DNA of 38,530 nucleotides, from contig CAIPNM010000166.1 in assembly GCA_903866395.1 (NCBI GenBank), positions 1-38,530 of the forward strand, read 5' to 3'. Shown here piece after piece: positions 1 to 9,093 of this stretch. The DNA is from an uncultured bacterium (lineage in GTDB: Bacteria > Pseudomonadota > Gammaproteobacteria > Burkholderiales > Burkholderiaceae_E). Below the pieces are notes generated by a model, which made no database searches, had not been told where the DNA came from, and saw nothing but the letters and a program-made list of their open reading frames with translations. The position numbers and the translations under genes are program-made. Position 1 is the first letter of the stretch. Every line of letters begins with the position of its first letter.

Positions 1-618
1 CGCAAGGACCTGGTGAAGAAGCCGCCGACATCCTGGACCGATCTCTGGACCAATCCCGAGTTCAAAGGAAAGATCGGTCTCTATCAGATCGGCAACACGG
101 CAGCGATGCTGTTCCTGCTCATGACCGCGCGGATCTATGGTGGATCAGAGCTCGCGATTGATCGGGCATTCGCGGAAATCAAAAAGCTGCTGCCGTTTCA
201 ACAGGCCGACTGGAGTGGTACGGTCGCCACGCAACTGACACGGGGCGATGTGAGCGTGGCGGTCATTGACTTCCCCGAGATCGTCGCGCTGCGGAAGAAG
301 GGCGTGCCCGTCGAAATGGTGGTGCCCAAGGAGGGCGTGGTCGCCTTCGAGCAGTCATTCAATATTTTGAAGAATGGTCCGGCCAAGGAAGCGGCCTACC
401 AATATCTCAATTACATCCTCGATCCCAAAGTGCAGGAGGCGATGTCGGCGGAGTTCTTCACCTCGCCTAGCAACACCCAGGCACAGATCGCGGGCGCGCT
501 GGCAGCCGATGTTCCGGTTAATGGCCCGGCCATGGCGTCCATCGTTCAGTTCGACTGGTCCAAGATCAACCCGATGGTGGGGGAGATCACGGACCGGTGG
601 AATCGCGAGATGAAATGA
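1..618 (+). CDS. ABC transporter periplasmic substrate-binding protein, family 1 (PotD-like), 5' truncated by window edge
   Basis: The reading frame is open from the first base, so the N-terminus and signal peptide lie outside the window; 205 residues are visible. The text reads like the C-terminal part of a family 1 extracellular solute-binding protein: 'WTDLWTNPEFKGKIGL' is the usual lobe-crossing segment of the PotD/spermidine-putrescine group, followed by a glycine- and valine-rich second lobe and a terminal helix ('AAYQYLNYILDPKVQEAMS'). It would capture a small, probably cationic or amine-type solute in the periplasm and pass it to the permeases encoded downstream. The ATPase gene starts 31 bases later on the same strand, so it is the first visible gene of a binding protein-ATPase-permease-permease operon. 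The substrate cannot be read from sequence. Confidence 0.85.
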   Translation, partial: RKDLVKKPPTSWTDLWTNPEFKGKIGLYQIGNTAAMLFLLMTARIYGGSELAIDRAFAEIKKLLPFQQADWSGTVATQLTRGDVSVAVIDFPEIVALRKKGVPVEMVVPKEGVVAFEQSFNILKNGPAKEAAYQYLNYILDPKVQEAMSAEFFTSPSNTQAQIAGALAADVPVNGPAMASIVQFDWSKINPMVGEITDRWNREMK

Positions 619-649
619 CCAAGCCCCTCGCAGCTTTCGGGCCGGTTCA

Positions 650-1726
650 ATGACCCGGCTTGTGATTGAGCGACTGGAGAAACGGTTCGGCAACGTCGCG
701 GCGCTGAAGTCACTGTCGCTCAGGGTGGAGGAGGGAGAGCTGATCTCGCTCCTTGGCCCGAGCGGGTGCGGCAAGACCACGACCTTGCGCTGCGTGGCGG
801 GGTTCGAGCAGCCCGACGCGGGCGAGATCCTGTTTGATGCGCAGAACATCACTCAACTGCCGCCCGAGAGGCGCGACATTGGCATGGTGTTTCAGAACTA
901 CGCGCTGTTTCCGCATATGACGGTTGCGCAGAATCTCGCGTTCGGGCTGGAAATGCGCAAGGTGTCGCAGGTAAATGTTGCGGAGCGCGTGAAACAGGCG
1001 CTTCGGATGGTGCAGCTCGAAGCCATGCTGGATCGCTATCCCCGTCAACTCTCCGGGGGGCAGCAGCAGCGGGTCGCCCTGGCACGCGCGCTCGTGATCG
1101 AACCGCGCATGTTGTTGCTCGATGAGCCATTGGCCAACCTCGATGCGAGCCTCCGCGAGGAAATGCGTTTTTTTATCCGCGATCTTCAGCAGCGGGTTGG
1201 GATTACCACGCTCTATGTCACGCATGATCAGTCGGAAGCGATGGTGATGTCCGATCGGGTGGTCGTGATGTTCAGTGGCGAGATTGCGCAGGTGGGCCCG
1301 CCTCGCGAACTGTATGCACGACCAGCCAGTCGCGAGGTGGCGCAATTTATCGGCCGAACCCAGTTCGTCACAGGAACGGTGCTCGCGCGTCGTGATGGCG
1401 AGCACGTTGAACTCGAGACGCCGCTTGGGACATTGGTCGCGCCGGCCGCTCCGTCGCTTGCGGCGGGACAGCAGGCGCTGCTGGTGGTCAGGCCCGAAGC
1501 CCTTCAGTTGGCAGCGTCTGCGCAGACGGGCGCTCAGGCGCTTCAGGGGCAGGTCATTCGCACCTACTTCCTGGGTGGAAGTGTCGAGCACGTGCTGGCA
1601 TTTGCGGGCGGAGTCAGCCTTTTTGCGCACACCTCGCCGGGTTCGGACATTGCAGCCGGCGCGCAGGCCACCCTCAGTATCGACGAGCGTCAGCTATGGG
1701 CACTGCCCGCGTCTGGGGTGGCATGA
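650..1726 (+). CDS. ABC transporter ATP-binding protein, polyamine/iron type (PotA-like)
   Basis: This is the cytoplasmic ATPase that powers the importer encoded around it; 358 residues, normal for the PotA/FbpC family. Visible motifs are Walker A GPSGCGKTT (residues 36-44), Q-loop FQNYALFPH (from about 81), ABC signature LSGGQ (134-138), Walker B MLLLDEP (about 154-160) and switch TH (191-192). The last 120 residues look like the TOBE regulatory barrel typical of this subfamily. The stop codon overlaps the ATG of the next permease (ATGA at 1723-1726), which argues for translational coupling. PotA-like is a family assignment; polyamine transport itself is not shown. Confidence 0.95.
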   Translation: MTRLVIERLEKRFGNVAALKSLSLRVEEGELISLLGPSGCGKTTTLRCVAGFEQPDAGEILFDAQNITQLPPERRDIGMVFQNYALFPHMTVAQNLAFGLEMRKVSQVNVAERVKQALRMVQLEAMLDRYPRQLSGGQQQRVALARALVIEPRMLLLDEPLANLDASLREEMRFFIRDLQQRVGITTLYVTHDQSEAMVMSDRVVVMFSGEIAQVGPPRELYARPASREVAQFIGRTQFVTGTVLARRDGEHVELETPLGTLVAPAAPSLAAGQQALLVVRPEALQLAASAQTGAQALQGQVIRTYFLGGSVEHVLAFAGGVSLFAHTSPGSDIAAGAQATLSIDERQLWALPASGVA

Positions 1727-2574
1727 GCGGGGGGCGTCGAGGCATCTGGCTGGTCGCTCCAGCGCTGGTGCTAATTGGCGTTTTCCTGGTGATTCCGTAT
1801 CTCAACATTGTGTTGATGAGCCTGCGGCCGCCCGGGGTGGGGGCGCCGTATGGCCCGGGCTTCACTGCGGCAAATTTCACGCGAATCTTTGGCGATGCCT
1901 ATTTTCTGGGTGTGTTGGCCGATACCGTATGGCTGGGTCTCAAGACCACCCTGATCTGTGCGTTGCTGGGCTACCCGGTTGCATTTCACCTTGCGCGAAC
2001 CGCGTCGCGCTGGAAGGGGCTTCTTTATATCTTCGTGTTGTCACCGCTTCTCGTGGGGGTGGTGGTGAGAAGCTTTGGCTGGTTGATCCTGCTCTCCGGT
2101 AACGGGGTTATCAACCAATGGCTACGAGGGCTCGGGCTGATCGACATGCCGCTCACCCTCATGAACAACAGCTTTGGCGTGACACTTGCGCTGGTGCATG
2201 TGTTTCTGCCCTTCATGATTCTCCCGCTGATTGGCGCCATTCAGTCCATTGATCCGAACCTGGCGCTCGCGGCGCGCTCGCTTGGCGCCTCGCCGGTTCA
2301 GGTGTTCCGGCGGGTGTGGCTTCCGCTTAGCTGGCCGGGCCTTCAGGCGGGCTGCATTCTGGTGTTCGTGCTTTCTCTCAGTGCCTATGTCACACCCGTG
2401 ATGCTGGGCGGTGCGCAGGTCAAGACGATGTCGGTACTGGTGGTGCAAGCGCTGATCGACAACTTCCGATGGCCGGCGGGCGCAGCACTTGCCCTGGTGC
2501 TGGCTGCGACAGGCGGTCTGGCGGTATGGCTGTTTGTCCGCGCGAGTCGTCCGATGATGCGAGGGCTCGAATGA
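1723..2574 (+). CDS. ABC transporter permease 1 (PotB-like)
   Basis: An inner-membrane permease of 283 residues with about six hydrophobic segments. The cytoplasmic EAA-type loop that docks on the ATPase is visible as 'LAARSLGASPVQVFRRVWLP' near residue 180. I chose the ATG at 1723, which overlaps the ATPase stop, over the in-frame ATG at 1696: the latter lies inside the ATPase gene and would add nine uncharacteristic residues before the basic 'SGGRRGIW' lead-in to the first helix. It ends by an ATGA overlap with the second permease. PotB/PotC-type pairs usually move polyamines, but related pairs carry iron, phosphonates and other solutes. Confidence 0.93.
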   Translation: MSGGRRGIWLVAPALVLIGVFLVIPYLNIVLMSLRPPGVGAPYGPGFTAANFTRIFGDAYFLGVLADTVWLGLKTTLICALLGYPVAFHLARTASRWKGLLYIFVLSPLLVGVVVRSFGWLILLSGNGVINQWLRGLGLIDMPLTLMNNSFGVTLALVHVFLPFMILPLIGAIQSIDPNLALAARSLGASPVQVFRRVWLPLSWPGLQAGCILVFVLSLSAYVTPVMLGGAQVKTMSVLVVQALIDNFRWPAGAALALVLAATGGLAVWLFVRASRPMMRGLE

Positions 2575-3359
2575 TGCTGCGCAGTCTCGCGTTAGGTGTC
2601 ATCGGCCTGGTGTATGTCTTCCTGCTCACACCCATTGTTCTCATTGTGTTGATGTCCTTGAACGCCGGCGAGTTCCTGGCGTTTCCGCCGCAGGGGCTGT
2701 CCTTTCGCTGGTATGGCGCGCTGTTTGTGAATGAAGGCTTCATCCGGGCGATGCGCACCTCGCTGATCGTGGCGTCGGTTGCCACGCTGACCTCAACCGT
2801 AATCGGTACCGCGGCAGCGCTTTATTTTGTGCGACACGCTGGCCCCTGGCGTGACCGGCTTCGCTTGCTGCTCATGATGCCGCTGATGCTTCCGGAAATT
2901 CTCACGGCGATTGCATTACTGTTTTTTCTCTATGCAACGGGTGTTGGCACCCGAACGATGGCGGGCCTCCTCATTGGTCACACCCTGATCACACTGCCGT
3001 ATGTCTTCATCAACGTGAGTGCCTCGCTGTACAACTTCGACCGCTCCATCGAGCAGGCGGCTCGCAGCCTTGGCGCGAACCCTTGGGTCTGTTTTCGACG
3101 CATTACCCTGCCGCTTATCAAGCCGGGGCTGATCACCGGGGCGTTGTTCGCGTTCATTATTTCGTTTGATCTCTTCAATCTGTCGCTGCTGCTGAAGGGC
3201 GTGGGAATGACGACGCTACCCCTGCAGTTGTTTGACTACCTGCGTTGGGACTTCGACCCCACCGCAGCGGCCGTGTCGAGCGTCAGTATTGTCATGACGC
3301 TGCTGGTGGTGCTGATCATTGATCGGACGGTGGGGCTGCGCTCATTGCGGTTCGGATGA
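2571..3359 (+). CDS. ABC transporter permease 2 (PotC-like)
   Basis: Second membrane subunit of the same importer, 262 residues, hydrophobic throughout. The EAA loop reads '[20 protein letters not shown]', close to the consensus for this family. The start is the ATG at 2571, overlapping the previous stop; an upstream in-frame ATG at 2469 is embedded in the first permease and gives a non-membrane, arginine-rich extension, so I reject it. The protein begins '[24 protein letters not shown]', a normal first transmembrane helix. The following upp gene begins 41 bases after the stop on the same strand, close enough for cotranscription. Confidence 0.93.
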   Translation: MMLRSLALGVIGLVYVFLLTPIVLIVLMSLNAGEFLAFPPQGLSFRWYGALFVNEGFIRAMRTSLIVASVATLTSTVIGTAAALYFVRHAGPWRDRLRLLLMMPLMLPEILTAIALLFFLYATGVGTRTMAGLLIGHTLITLPYVFINVSASLYNFDRSIEQAARSLGANPWVCFRRITLPLIKPGLITGALFAFIISFDLFNLSLLLKGVGMTTLPLQLFDYLRWDFDPTAAAVSSVSIVMTLLVVLIIDRTVGLRSLRFG

Positions 3360-3400
3360 CTTGCGCCACGCGTTTTGACGCCAACCTGGAGAAACCGCAT

Positions 3401-4033
3401 ATGTCGCATGCCGTTCACCATCTCAAGCATCCACTGATTCAGCATAAGCTCACGCTGATGCGCCGCAAGGACACGAGCACCAATAGCTTCCGGCGGTTGC
3501 TGCACGAGATCGGGATGCTGATGGCTTATGAGGTGTTGCGGGAGATGCCAGTTCAGGAGATCAGCATCGAAACCCCGCTTGAGACCATGTTGGCGCCGGT
3601 GATTGATGGCAAAAAGATTGTGTTGCTCGCGATCATGAGGGCGGGGCAGGGATTTCTGGACGGCATGCTTGACGTGGTGCCGAGCGCACGGGTGGGTCAT
3701 GTGGGACTGTTCCGCGACCCCGCCACGTTGAATGCGGTTGAGTATTACTTCAAGGTGCCGCAGGGCATGGAGGAGCGCGATGTGATCGTGCTCGACCCGA
3801 TGCTTGCAACGGGCAACTCGGCCGTGGCGGCGGTTGATCGGGTGCGGGCCACTGGGCCTCGCTCGATACGCTTTGTATGCCTGCTCGCGGCGCCCGAGGG
3901 TTTGGCCAACTTTCATCAGCGTCACCCCGACATCCCGGTTTACACCGCGGCGATCGACCGGGAGCTAAACGAGCATGGGTATATCGTGCCCGGGCTCGGC
4001 GATGCGGGTGATCGGATCTTTGGCACGAAATAA
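3401..4033 (+). CDS. upp: Uracil phosphoribosyltransferase
   Basis: This cytoplasmic salvage enzyme converts uracil and PRPP to UMP and pyrophosphate. The 210-residue protein has the family hallmarks: '[13 protein letters not shown]' at the N-terminus, the PRPP loop [11 protein letters not shown] (residues 131-141), 'AAPEGL' (163-168), the uracil-binding end '[20 protein letters not shown]' and normal length. I chose ATG 3401 (GGAG about 10 bases upstream) rather than the ATGA-overlapping ATG at 3356, because family members begin a few residues before the KHP motif. Its place behind a Pot-type ABC importer suggests that the transporter may bring in a pyrimidine-related compound, but this is inference from order alone. 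Confidence 0.96.
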   Translation: MSHAVHHLKHPLIQHKLTLMRRKDTSTNSFRRLLHEIGMLMAYEVLREMPVQEISIETPLETMLAPVIDGKKIVLLAIMRAGQGFLDGMLDVVPSARVGHVGLFRDPATLNAVEYYFKVPQGMEERDVIVLDPMLATGNSAVAAVDRVRATGPRSIRFVCLLAAPEGLANFHQRHPDIPVYTAAIDRELNEHGYIVPGLGDAGDRIFGTK

Positions 4034-4116
4034 GCCCCGCTAGCGCCCCGCAAGCGAAGCTTTCATCGGTTCCGGGGGCGACTTACAACGCGTAGCAGTG
4101 GTCTGCGCGCCGTCGC

Positions 4117-4157
4117 GGAGCGCCCGATCACAGCCGGCCGGGCGGTGCTGGCGCTCC
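4117..4157. terminator. Inverted repeat between convergent upp and TRAP operon
   Basis: GGAGCGCC (4117-4124) and GGCGCTCC (4150-4157) form perfect 8-base arms around a 25-base GC-rich loop that can fold further. It lies in the 176-base gap between two convergent genes. There is no T-tract on either strand, so intrinsic termination is uncertain; it may be a bidirectional terminator or a 3'-end stabiliser. I see nothing else in this gap. Confidence 0.4.
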
Positions 4158-4209
4158 TCGCATGGGGCGGGTCAGGCTAGCTGGGATGGCGGCGCAGTCG
4201 GGCATGCCC

Positions 4210-5496
4210 TCAGCGGTAAAACGCTTCGACTAAGCCCATCCCGGTGATCGGCACGTAGGTGACCAGCATCAGCACCACCAGCAAAACGCCGATGAACCAG
4301 ACATTGACGCGTGTGACGTCCCATACTGAGGCGCGAGCGATGGAACTGGCCACCATCAGCACGCTCGCAACCGGCGGTGTCTGCTGACCGATCCCCAGAT
4401 TGATCGTGACGATCAGCCCGAAATGTACGGGATCAATTCCGGCTGCGCGCACCAGTGGCATGACGATGGGCACCACCAAAATGATGGCGGCGGCCGAATG
4501 CAGGAACATGCCAAGAAAGAGAAACAGCACGTTGAGGAGCGCAAGCACCAGCCACTTGTTGCTGGTGAAGTCGGACACGGCGCGGGCGAGCGCCTGAGGC
4601 GACTGCATTTCGGTGAGGTAGGCGCCAAGAAGCGCGCTGGTGGCCACCAGCAACATCACCACGGCGGTTTGAATGCCGCCTTCGACAATGGCTGCACGCA
4701 ATGTCTTGAGATTGAGCTCACGATAGATCAGCAGGCCCACGAACAGGGCAGCAACGACCGCCAGCGCTGCGCCTTCGGTGGCGGTGACGATGCCGCCGAA
4801 GATGCCACCCAGAATGATGATCGGGAGCAGAAAGGCCCAGAAGGCGCGGCGTCCGGTCTGTGCCACGCGTGCCAGCGAAAAGCGCTCGTCGCTGGGCAGG
4901 TTGTATCGGTGTGCGAGCCAGCTTGCCATCAGCATCAGTCCGAAGGCGCCGATGAGGCCGGGCACGATTCCGGCGACAAACAGCTGAACGACTGAGGCCT
5001 CGGCCATGACCGCGTAGAGGATCATGGGAATGGACGGCGGAATGATGACGGCGAGCGTGGCAGCCGATGACATGGCGGCTGCCGCAAAGGGGGCCGGGTA
5101 GCCTTTCTCTTTCATGCCTGGGATCAGGATCGAACCCAGTGCGGCCACATCGGCTACCGCCGAGCCCGAGATTTCGGCGAAAAACAGCGACGCGCCGATC
5201 GATACGTGGGCAAGCCCTCCTCGGACCCAGCCAAACAGCGACCCTGCAAACGCGATCAGGCGCTGGGAAATACCGGAGGCATTCATGATGGCGCCTGCCA
5301 AAATGAATAGCGGAATGGCAAGCAGCGGAAAGTTGGTGGCGCCGTTGTAGATGACCAGTGCCACATTGGGCAGGGAGTCGGTTCCCTGCGTAATCAGCAT
5401 CGCAGTGACCGAGACGATGCCCAGCGACACCGCGATTGGGACGTTGATCAGGACCAGCAGCAGGGCCGCGGCGAACAGAAGAAACATGGTGCCCAT
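4210..5496 (-). CDS. TRAP transporter large permease subunit (DctM-like)
   Basis: The ion-coupled membrane subunit of a tripartite ATP-independent periplasmic transporter, 428 residues, hydrophobic along its length with about 12 predicted helices. The segment 'VIIPPSIPMILYAV' and the C-terminal 'INLGIGQQTPPVASVLMVA' are characteristic of DctM. The start is ATG 5496, with GGAG a few bases upstream and 13 bases after the DctQ stop; the longer frame from 5541 would run into DctQ and adds a non-hydrophobic leader. It is the last gene of the operon aldolase-like, ABC permease, DctP, DctQ, DctM. The substrate should be an organic acid, going by what is known of TRAP systems. Confidence 0.94.
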   Translation of the reverse strand: MGTMFLLFAAALLLVLINVPIAVSLGIVSVTAMLITQGTDSLPNVALVIYNGATNFPLLAIPLFILAGAIMNASGISQRLIAFAGSLFGWVRGGLAHVSIGASLFFAEISGSAVADVAALGSILIPGMKEKGYPAPFAAAAMSSAATLAVIIPPSIPMILYAVMAEASVVQLFVAGIVPGLIGAFGLMLMASWLAHRYNLPSDERFSLARVAQTGRRAFWAFLLPIIILGGIFGGIVTATEGAALAVVAALFVGLLIYRELNLKTLRAAIVEGGIQTAVVMLLVATSALLGAYLTEMQSPQALARAVSDFTSNKWLVLALLNVLFLFLGMFLHSAAAIILVVPIVMPLVRAAGIDPVHFGLIVTINLGIGQQTPPVASVLMVASSIARASVWDVTRVNVWFIGVLLVVLMLVTYVPITGMGLVEAFYR

Positions 5497-5509
5497 GAGG
5501 CGCTCCGGG

Positions 5510-6046
5510 CTAGTGAAGGCCGTCGGCAAGCGACGAGGCACTTCGATCGACGGGTTGGGCGCGGATCAGGTCGATGAGGTTCAGGAACTCAGCTACCAGA
5601 ATGAGCGCGGCTGATACCGGAATCACCGATTGCACCATGGCTGCCGAGAGCCACGGCACGCTCACCATCATTTCGTCGGCGAGCACGGGCAGAATGTCTG
5701 CGCCCACCCATCCGACCAGCGCAAAAAACGCGATCACCAAGATCTGCGAAATCAGGGCGAAGGCTCGCCTTGGCCCGGCTGACAGCTGGTCGACCAGTTC
5801 CGGGCAGCCGATGTGCGCGCGTCGGGCCGAGGCAAGCGCTGACCCGTAGAAGGTGAGCCAGGCAAGGAGCACCGAGGCCATTTCGTCGTACCAGAGGAGC
5901 GGCCGTCCGATCGCGCGCATGAACACCCCCAGCACGACTTCGCCGGCGAGGACGACCATCAGAAGGATCACCAGACGCTCGAGGCCGAGCGCATAGCGTT
6001 CGCGAAACCGCACCAGGGGGTGCGAGGCGGCGGCGGTTTGGGCCAT
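5510..6046 (-). CDS. TRAP transporter small permease subunit (DctQ-like)
   Basis: A 178-residue inner-membrane protein with four hydrophobic segments, the standard size and topology of DctQ, which bridges the binding protein and DctM. The pattern 'WYDEMASVLLAWLTFYGSALASARRAHIG' is the conserved core of the family (aromatic-E-hydrophobic stretch, then R-x-x-H-I). It starts 2 bases after the DctP stop and precedes DctM by 13 bases, so the three TRAP genes are a single transcription unit. Confidence 0.93.
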   Translation of the reverse strand: MAQTAAASHPLVRFRERYALGLERLVILLMVVLAGEVVLGVFMRAIGRPLLWYDEMASVLLAWLTFYGSALASARRAHIGCPELVDQLSAGPRRAFALISQILVIAFFALVGWVGADILPVLADEMMVSVPWLSAAMVQSVIPVSAALILVAEFLNLIDLIRAQPVDRSASSLADGLH

Positions 6047-6048
6047 GT

Positions 6049-7047
6049 TCAGGGGCGTCCCAGGGCAACAGCTTTGTCGATCAGCGCTTTGGCGCCGGCC
6101 ACTTCCTTGCCAAATTCTTCATAGGTGGGCCGACTGGCGGCGATGAAGGCGTCCTTGTTGACCTCGTTCACCTGAATGCCGCTCGCGCGAATTTTGTCTA
6201 GCAGGTCTTTCTCGGCGCGCGCGGCGGTGTCATAGACGAAAACCTGGGTTTCGCGCGCTGCGGTTTCGATCGCCGTGCGGATGGGCTCGGGCTGAGCGGA
6301 AAATCGCTTGAGACCAGCAGTGAGAAACGCCGGGCTGTAGACATGGCCCGACAGGGACAGAAATTTTTGTACCTCGTGGAGCTTGGAGGAGTAGATCTGG
6401 GTGAACGGATTTTCCTGGCCGTCCATCACGCCTGTCTGGAGCGCGGTGAACAACTCGGAAAATTTCATCGGGCTGGGGCTGGCGCCGTAGTTTTGAAACA
6501 TCTTGACGCGCCATTTGCCCTCGGGCACCCGCAGCTTGATGCCTTTCAGGTCATCAGGCACGGTGATGGGGCGCCGGTTGTTGGTGAGGTGGCGATAGCC
6601 GTTCTCCCAGACCGCTAGCACCTTGAGCCCTTTTTTCTCGACGGCGGGTGCGATGTCGGGCCAGAAAATCTCTTTCTCGATACGTGCCATGTGCGCACGA
6701 TCTTTCACGATATACGGCATCTCGAACATGCCGATCAGATCAACTTCGGAGGACATGATCGTGGAGGGAAGCGAGAGGTCGAGCGTGCCCAGGCGAAGCT
6801 TTTGGAGCATCTCCTTGTCGCCACCCAACTGGCTGCTGCCGTAGACCACCACCTTGGCCTTGCCCGCAAGCAGCGCGTTGGCACGCCGCGCGAATTCATC
6901 GCCAATCACCTGATAGAGCGACCCAGGCTCGCCAACATGGCCGAATTTGATCTCGGTCTGAGCGATGGCCGGCGCGACACCGACCAGCGCGAGGCCCGCG
7001 AGAGCGGTGTTGAGCAGACCCGAGCGGAATGAGCGACGCAAGGCCAT
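6049..7047 (-). CDS. TRAP transporter substrate-binding protein (DctP-like)
   Basis: A periplasmic carboxylate-binding protein of 332 residues. A signal peptide is clear: basic 'MALRRSFRSG', hydrophobic core, cleavage near 'APAIAQ'. The mature protein starts 'TEIKFGHVGEPGSLYQ'. The conserved arginine segment that grips the substrate carboxylate appears as 'GIKLRVPEGKWR', followed by the typical 'FSELFTALQTGVMDGQENP'. An AGGAG box precedes the ATG. The gene lies 50 bases downstream of an ABC permease gene on the same strand, so two transporter classes share this operon. The sequence resembles sugar-acid/dicarboxylate binders, but the ligand is not determinable here. Confidence 0.94.
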   Translation of the reverse strand: MALRRSFRSGLLNTALAGLALVGVAPAIAQTEIKFGHVGEPGSLYQVIGDEFARRANALLAGKAKVVVYGSSQLGGDKEMLQKLRLGTLDLSLPSTIMSSEVDLIGMFEMPYIVKDRAHMARIEKEIFWPDIAPAVEKKGLKVLAVWENGYRHLTNNRRPITVPDDLKGIKLRVPEGKWRVKMFQNYGASPSPMKFSELFTALQTGVMDGQENPFTQIYSSKLHEVQKFLSLSGHVYSPAFLTAGLKRFSAQPEPIRTAIETAARETQVFVYDTAARAEKDLLDKIRASGIQVNEVNKDAFIAASRPTYEEFGKEVAGAKALIDKAVALGRP

Positions 7048-7097
7048 GGTGTGTCTCCTATAGGGTGATGAGGGCAGGTGCTTTCCGAACGCTGGGC

Positions 7098-7871
7098 TTA
7101 CGCCACCCTGGCATCACGGACCACCATCAATTTTTCGAGCAACAGGACCAGACCATACAGCAACATTCCGATCACCGTGATCAGAATGACCGCCATGAAC
7201 ATAGCTGGCGTGTCGAGCGTGACCTGTACCTGCAGCATGAGATACCCCAGCCCTTTATCGGAGCCGAGGAACTCGCCCACGATAGCACCGGCTACCGCAA
7301 GAATGGATCCCACTTTCATGCCGGAAAAAATATAAGGCAAAGCGCCCGGCAGCTGAATTTTCACGAACACCTGCCAGCGCGAACCACGGAGCGACTTCAC
7401 CAGGTCGAGGAGCTCGGGTTCGATCTCGCGCAGCCCGCGTGCGGTGGTGAGCAGGATGGGGAACACCGCGATGGAAAAAGCCATCAGCGTGTTGGGAAAA
7501 ACGCCATATTTGAACCACACGATGATGAGCGGCCCGAGCGCGACCTTCGGGATCATGTTGAGCGTGACCAAGAGCGGCAGAAACAGCGCTTCCAGTGTGC
7601 GTGACCAGGTAAAGACCAGGGCGAGCAGCACGCCCACGACCAGCGCGATCAGGTAACCACCAAAGATCTCGGTGCCTGTCACCGCAATATTGGTCCACCA
7701 GCTGTAGTTGGGATTCATGAGCGCGTCGAGCGTCGCCTGGGGCGAGGGCATCACAAATTTCGGAACCTGCCCAATTTCAACAAACAGGTACCACGCCAGG
7801 ACCAGGCCGATATGGGCGAGAACGGCAAAGGTCCAGCGGGTGGCTGAAGAGTCGAGTGCGTTCATCATCAT
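7098..7871 (-). CDS. ABC transporter permease, NitT/TauT (SsuC/ThiX-like) family
   Basis: A 257-residue inner-membrane permease with about six helices. The loop 'DLVKSLRGSRWQVFVKIQLPGALPYIFSGMKVG' is the ATPase-docking region of SsuC/TauC/ThiX permeases. Three ATGs in a row open the gene (7871, 7868, 7865), and the upstream aldolase-like gene stops 2 bases earlier, so the exact start is ambiguous by two residues. The matching binding protein is probably the divergent NMT1-type gene at 9094. No ATPase of this family is present in the window; it must be encoded elsewhere or shared with another system. Confidence 0.93.
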   Translation of the reverse strand: MMMNALDSSATRWTFAVLAHIGLVLAWYLFVEIGQVPKFVMPSPQATLDALMNPNYSWWTNIAVTGTEIFGGYLIALVVGVLLALVFTWSRTLEALFLPLLVTLNMIPKVALGPLIIVWFKYGVFPNTLMAFSIAVFPILLTTARGLREIEPELLDLVKSLRGSRWQVFVKIQLPGALPYIFSGMKVGSILAVAGAIVGEFLGSDKGLGYLMLQVQVTLDTPAMFMAVILITVIGMLLYGLVLLLEKLMVVRDARVA

Positions 7872-7873
7872 CC

Positions 7874-8965
7874 TCAGTCGGCAAGCCAGCGATCAAGCCG
7901 GCTTCGCACGAAATCATCATCGATCAGATCCGGGTGTTCGCGGCAGACCCGATCCAGCGCCTCAGCCTGCCCCGGCGACAGCGTTTCGTTGGGGTCCAGG
8001 CACCAGATTCCCGCAAGAAGCCCCTGGCGCCTGAGCACCTCATGACAGCCAGCGATGCAACCGGCGAATTGGTGGGCCACATCGAAGAGCGCGGCGTTGC
8101 AGTCGGTGACGCGGGCATCGAGCGCGAGCAGATCGGTATCGATCTGCGGGGATTTACGCGCTTGTTGGATGCGCTCGAAGAGTTTCACGGCAGCATGGGT
8201 CCAGACTGACCAGTGACCCAGTAGCCCGCCCCGGATCGGCAGCCTGACCTCCTCGGTTCCTGCGCCGTCACGCGTGGGACGTCGCACTGCGAAGGGCGTG
8301 ACCAGGTCGAGCACAATGTGGTCGTCATTGCCGGTGTAGAGCGCTACCCGATCTTCGGCTCGGGCGAGCGCAATGCCGCGCGCCACATCGAGCGTCCGGT
8401 AGCGGTTGAAGGGGGCGACCTTGATTGCCACCACGTTGTCGATGGCAGCAAAACGCTGCCAGAACGAGGCGGGCAGTTCGATGCCGCCGACGGCGGTCTG
8501 GAGATAAAAGCCCACCAGCGGGATTTCAGTGGCGATCGCCTCGCAATGGGCAATCAGGGCATCCTGAGACGCGCCGCGCATGGCTGACAGCGACAGCATG
8601 CCGCAGTGATAACCGAGCGACACCGCGGTTCTCGCCTCTGCGATGGCCTGGCGGGTGTCGCCAGCAAGGCCTGCGATCATCACGAGCGGCCTCGGGTCGC
8701 CCATTGCCTGGAGATGTTGTTGAGCGGTGAGTGCTGCGAGTTCGAGCACCGGGGCGTAGAGGCCGCGCTCGCGGATGGCGAATTGCGTGGCGTGTACGCC
8801 GACCGCAAGCCCGCCCGCACCGGCCTCGACGTAGTAGCGGGTGAGGGCGCGCTGCCGCGTGCGGTCGAGCGTGCGCTCAGCGGTCAGCGCGAGTGGGTGG
8901 GCGGGAATAACCGTACCCTCGGCAAGCAATTTGGCGATGGCGGCAGGAAGCTGGGATCGGTGCAC
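7874..8965 (-). CDS. Dihydrodipicolinate synthase family (DapA/NAL-like) aldolase or lyase
   Basis: A 363-residue class I aldolase-type TIM barrel, somewhat longer than DapA (about 295). The Schiff-base lysine is visible as K182 in 'VVAIKVAPFNRYR' and the partner tyrosine as Y154 in 'VGFYLQTAVGG'; their 28-residue spacing equals that of E. coli DapA Y133/K161. The family forms or cleaves C-C bonds next to a 2-oxo acid, or dehydrates sugar acids. It is first in an operon with an ABC permease and a TRAP transporter, so a catabolic role on an imported organic acid is more likely than lysine biosynthesis. The exact reaction is unknown. Confidence 0.85.
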   Translation of the reverse strand: MHRSQLPAAIAKLLAEGTVIPAHPLALTAERTLDRTRQRALTRYYVEAGAGGLAVGVHATQFAIRERGLYAPVLELAALTAQQHLQAMGDPRPLVMIAGLAGDTRQAIAEARTAVSLGYHCGMLSLSAMRGASQDALIAHCEAIATEIPLVGFYLQTAVGGIELPASFWQRFAAIDNVVAIKVAPFNRYRTLDVARGIALARAEDRVALYTGNDDHIVLDLVTPFAVRRPTRDGAGTEEVRLPIRGGLLGHWSVWTHAAVKLFERIQQARKSPQIDTDLLALDARVTDCNAALFDVAHQFAGCIAGCHEVLRRQGLLAGIWCLDPNETLSPGQAEALDRVCREHPDLIDDDFVRSRLDRWLAD

Positions 8966-9032
8966 GGCGGTGGGCTGCTTTCAGACGAGACGGCGGGGAT
9001 CTTGATCGATGGCCGGACGGGCGTCAATGTTC

Positions 9033-9038
9033 TATGAT
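9033..9038 (+). promoter_or_regulatory. Possible -10 element upstream of the NMT1-like binding protein
   Basis: TATGAT matches the sigma-70 -10 consensus at five of six positions, 55 bases before the ATG at 9094, within the 128-base divergent region 8966-9093. No convincing -35 element lies at the right distance, so an activator may be needed or the match may be chance. Confidence 0.25.
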
Positions 9039-9093
9039 GAGGCGAGATGGCCAGCACGAGCCGATACGTGTCAACACAACAGGGAGACTCACC

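Noticed and set aside
710-1630. Long open frame on the minus strand opposite the ATPase gene
   Set aside because: High GC content leaves antisense frames open; the plus strand carries all ABC motifs, and the antisense text is rich in Arg, His and Gln without any fold-like pattern.
3236-3925. 229-residue minus-strand frame opposite upp
   Set aside because: It is the shadow of the upp gene and the permease end; no motif or ribosome site.
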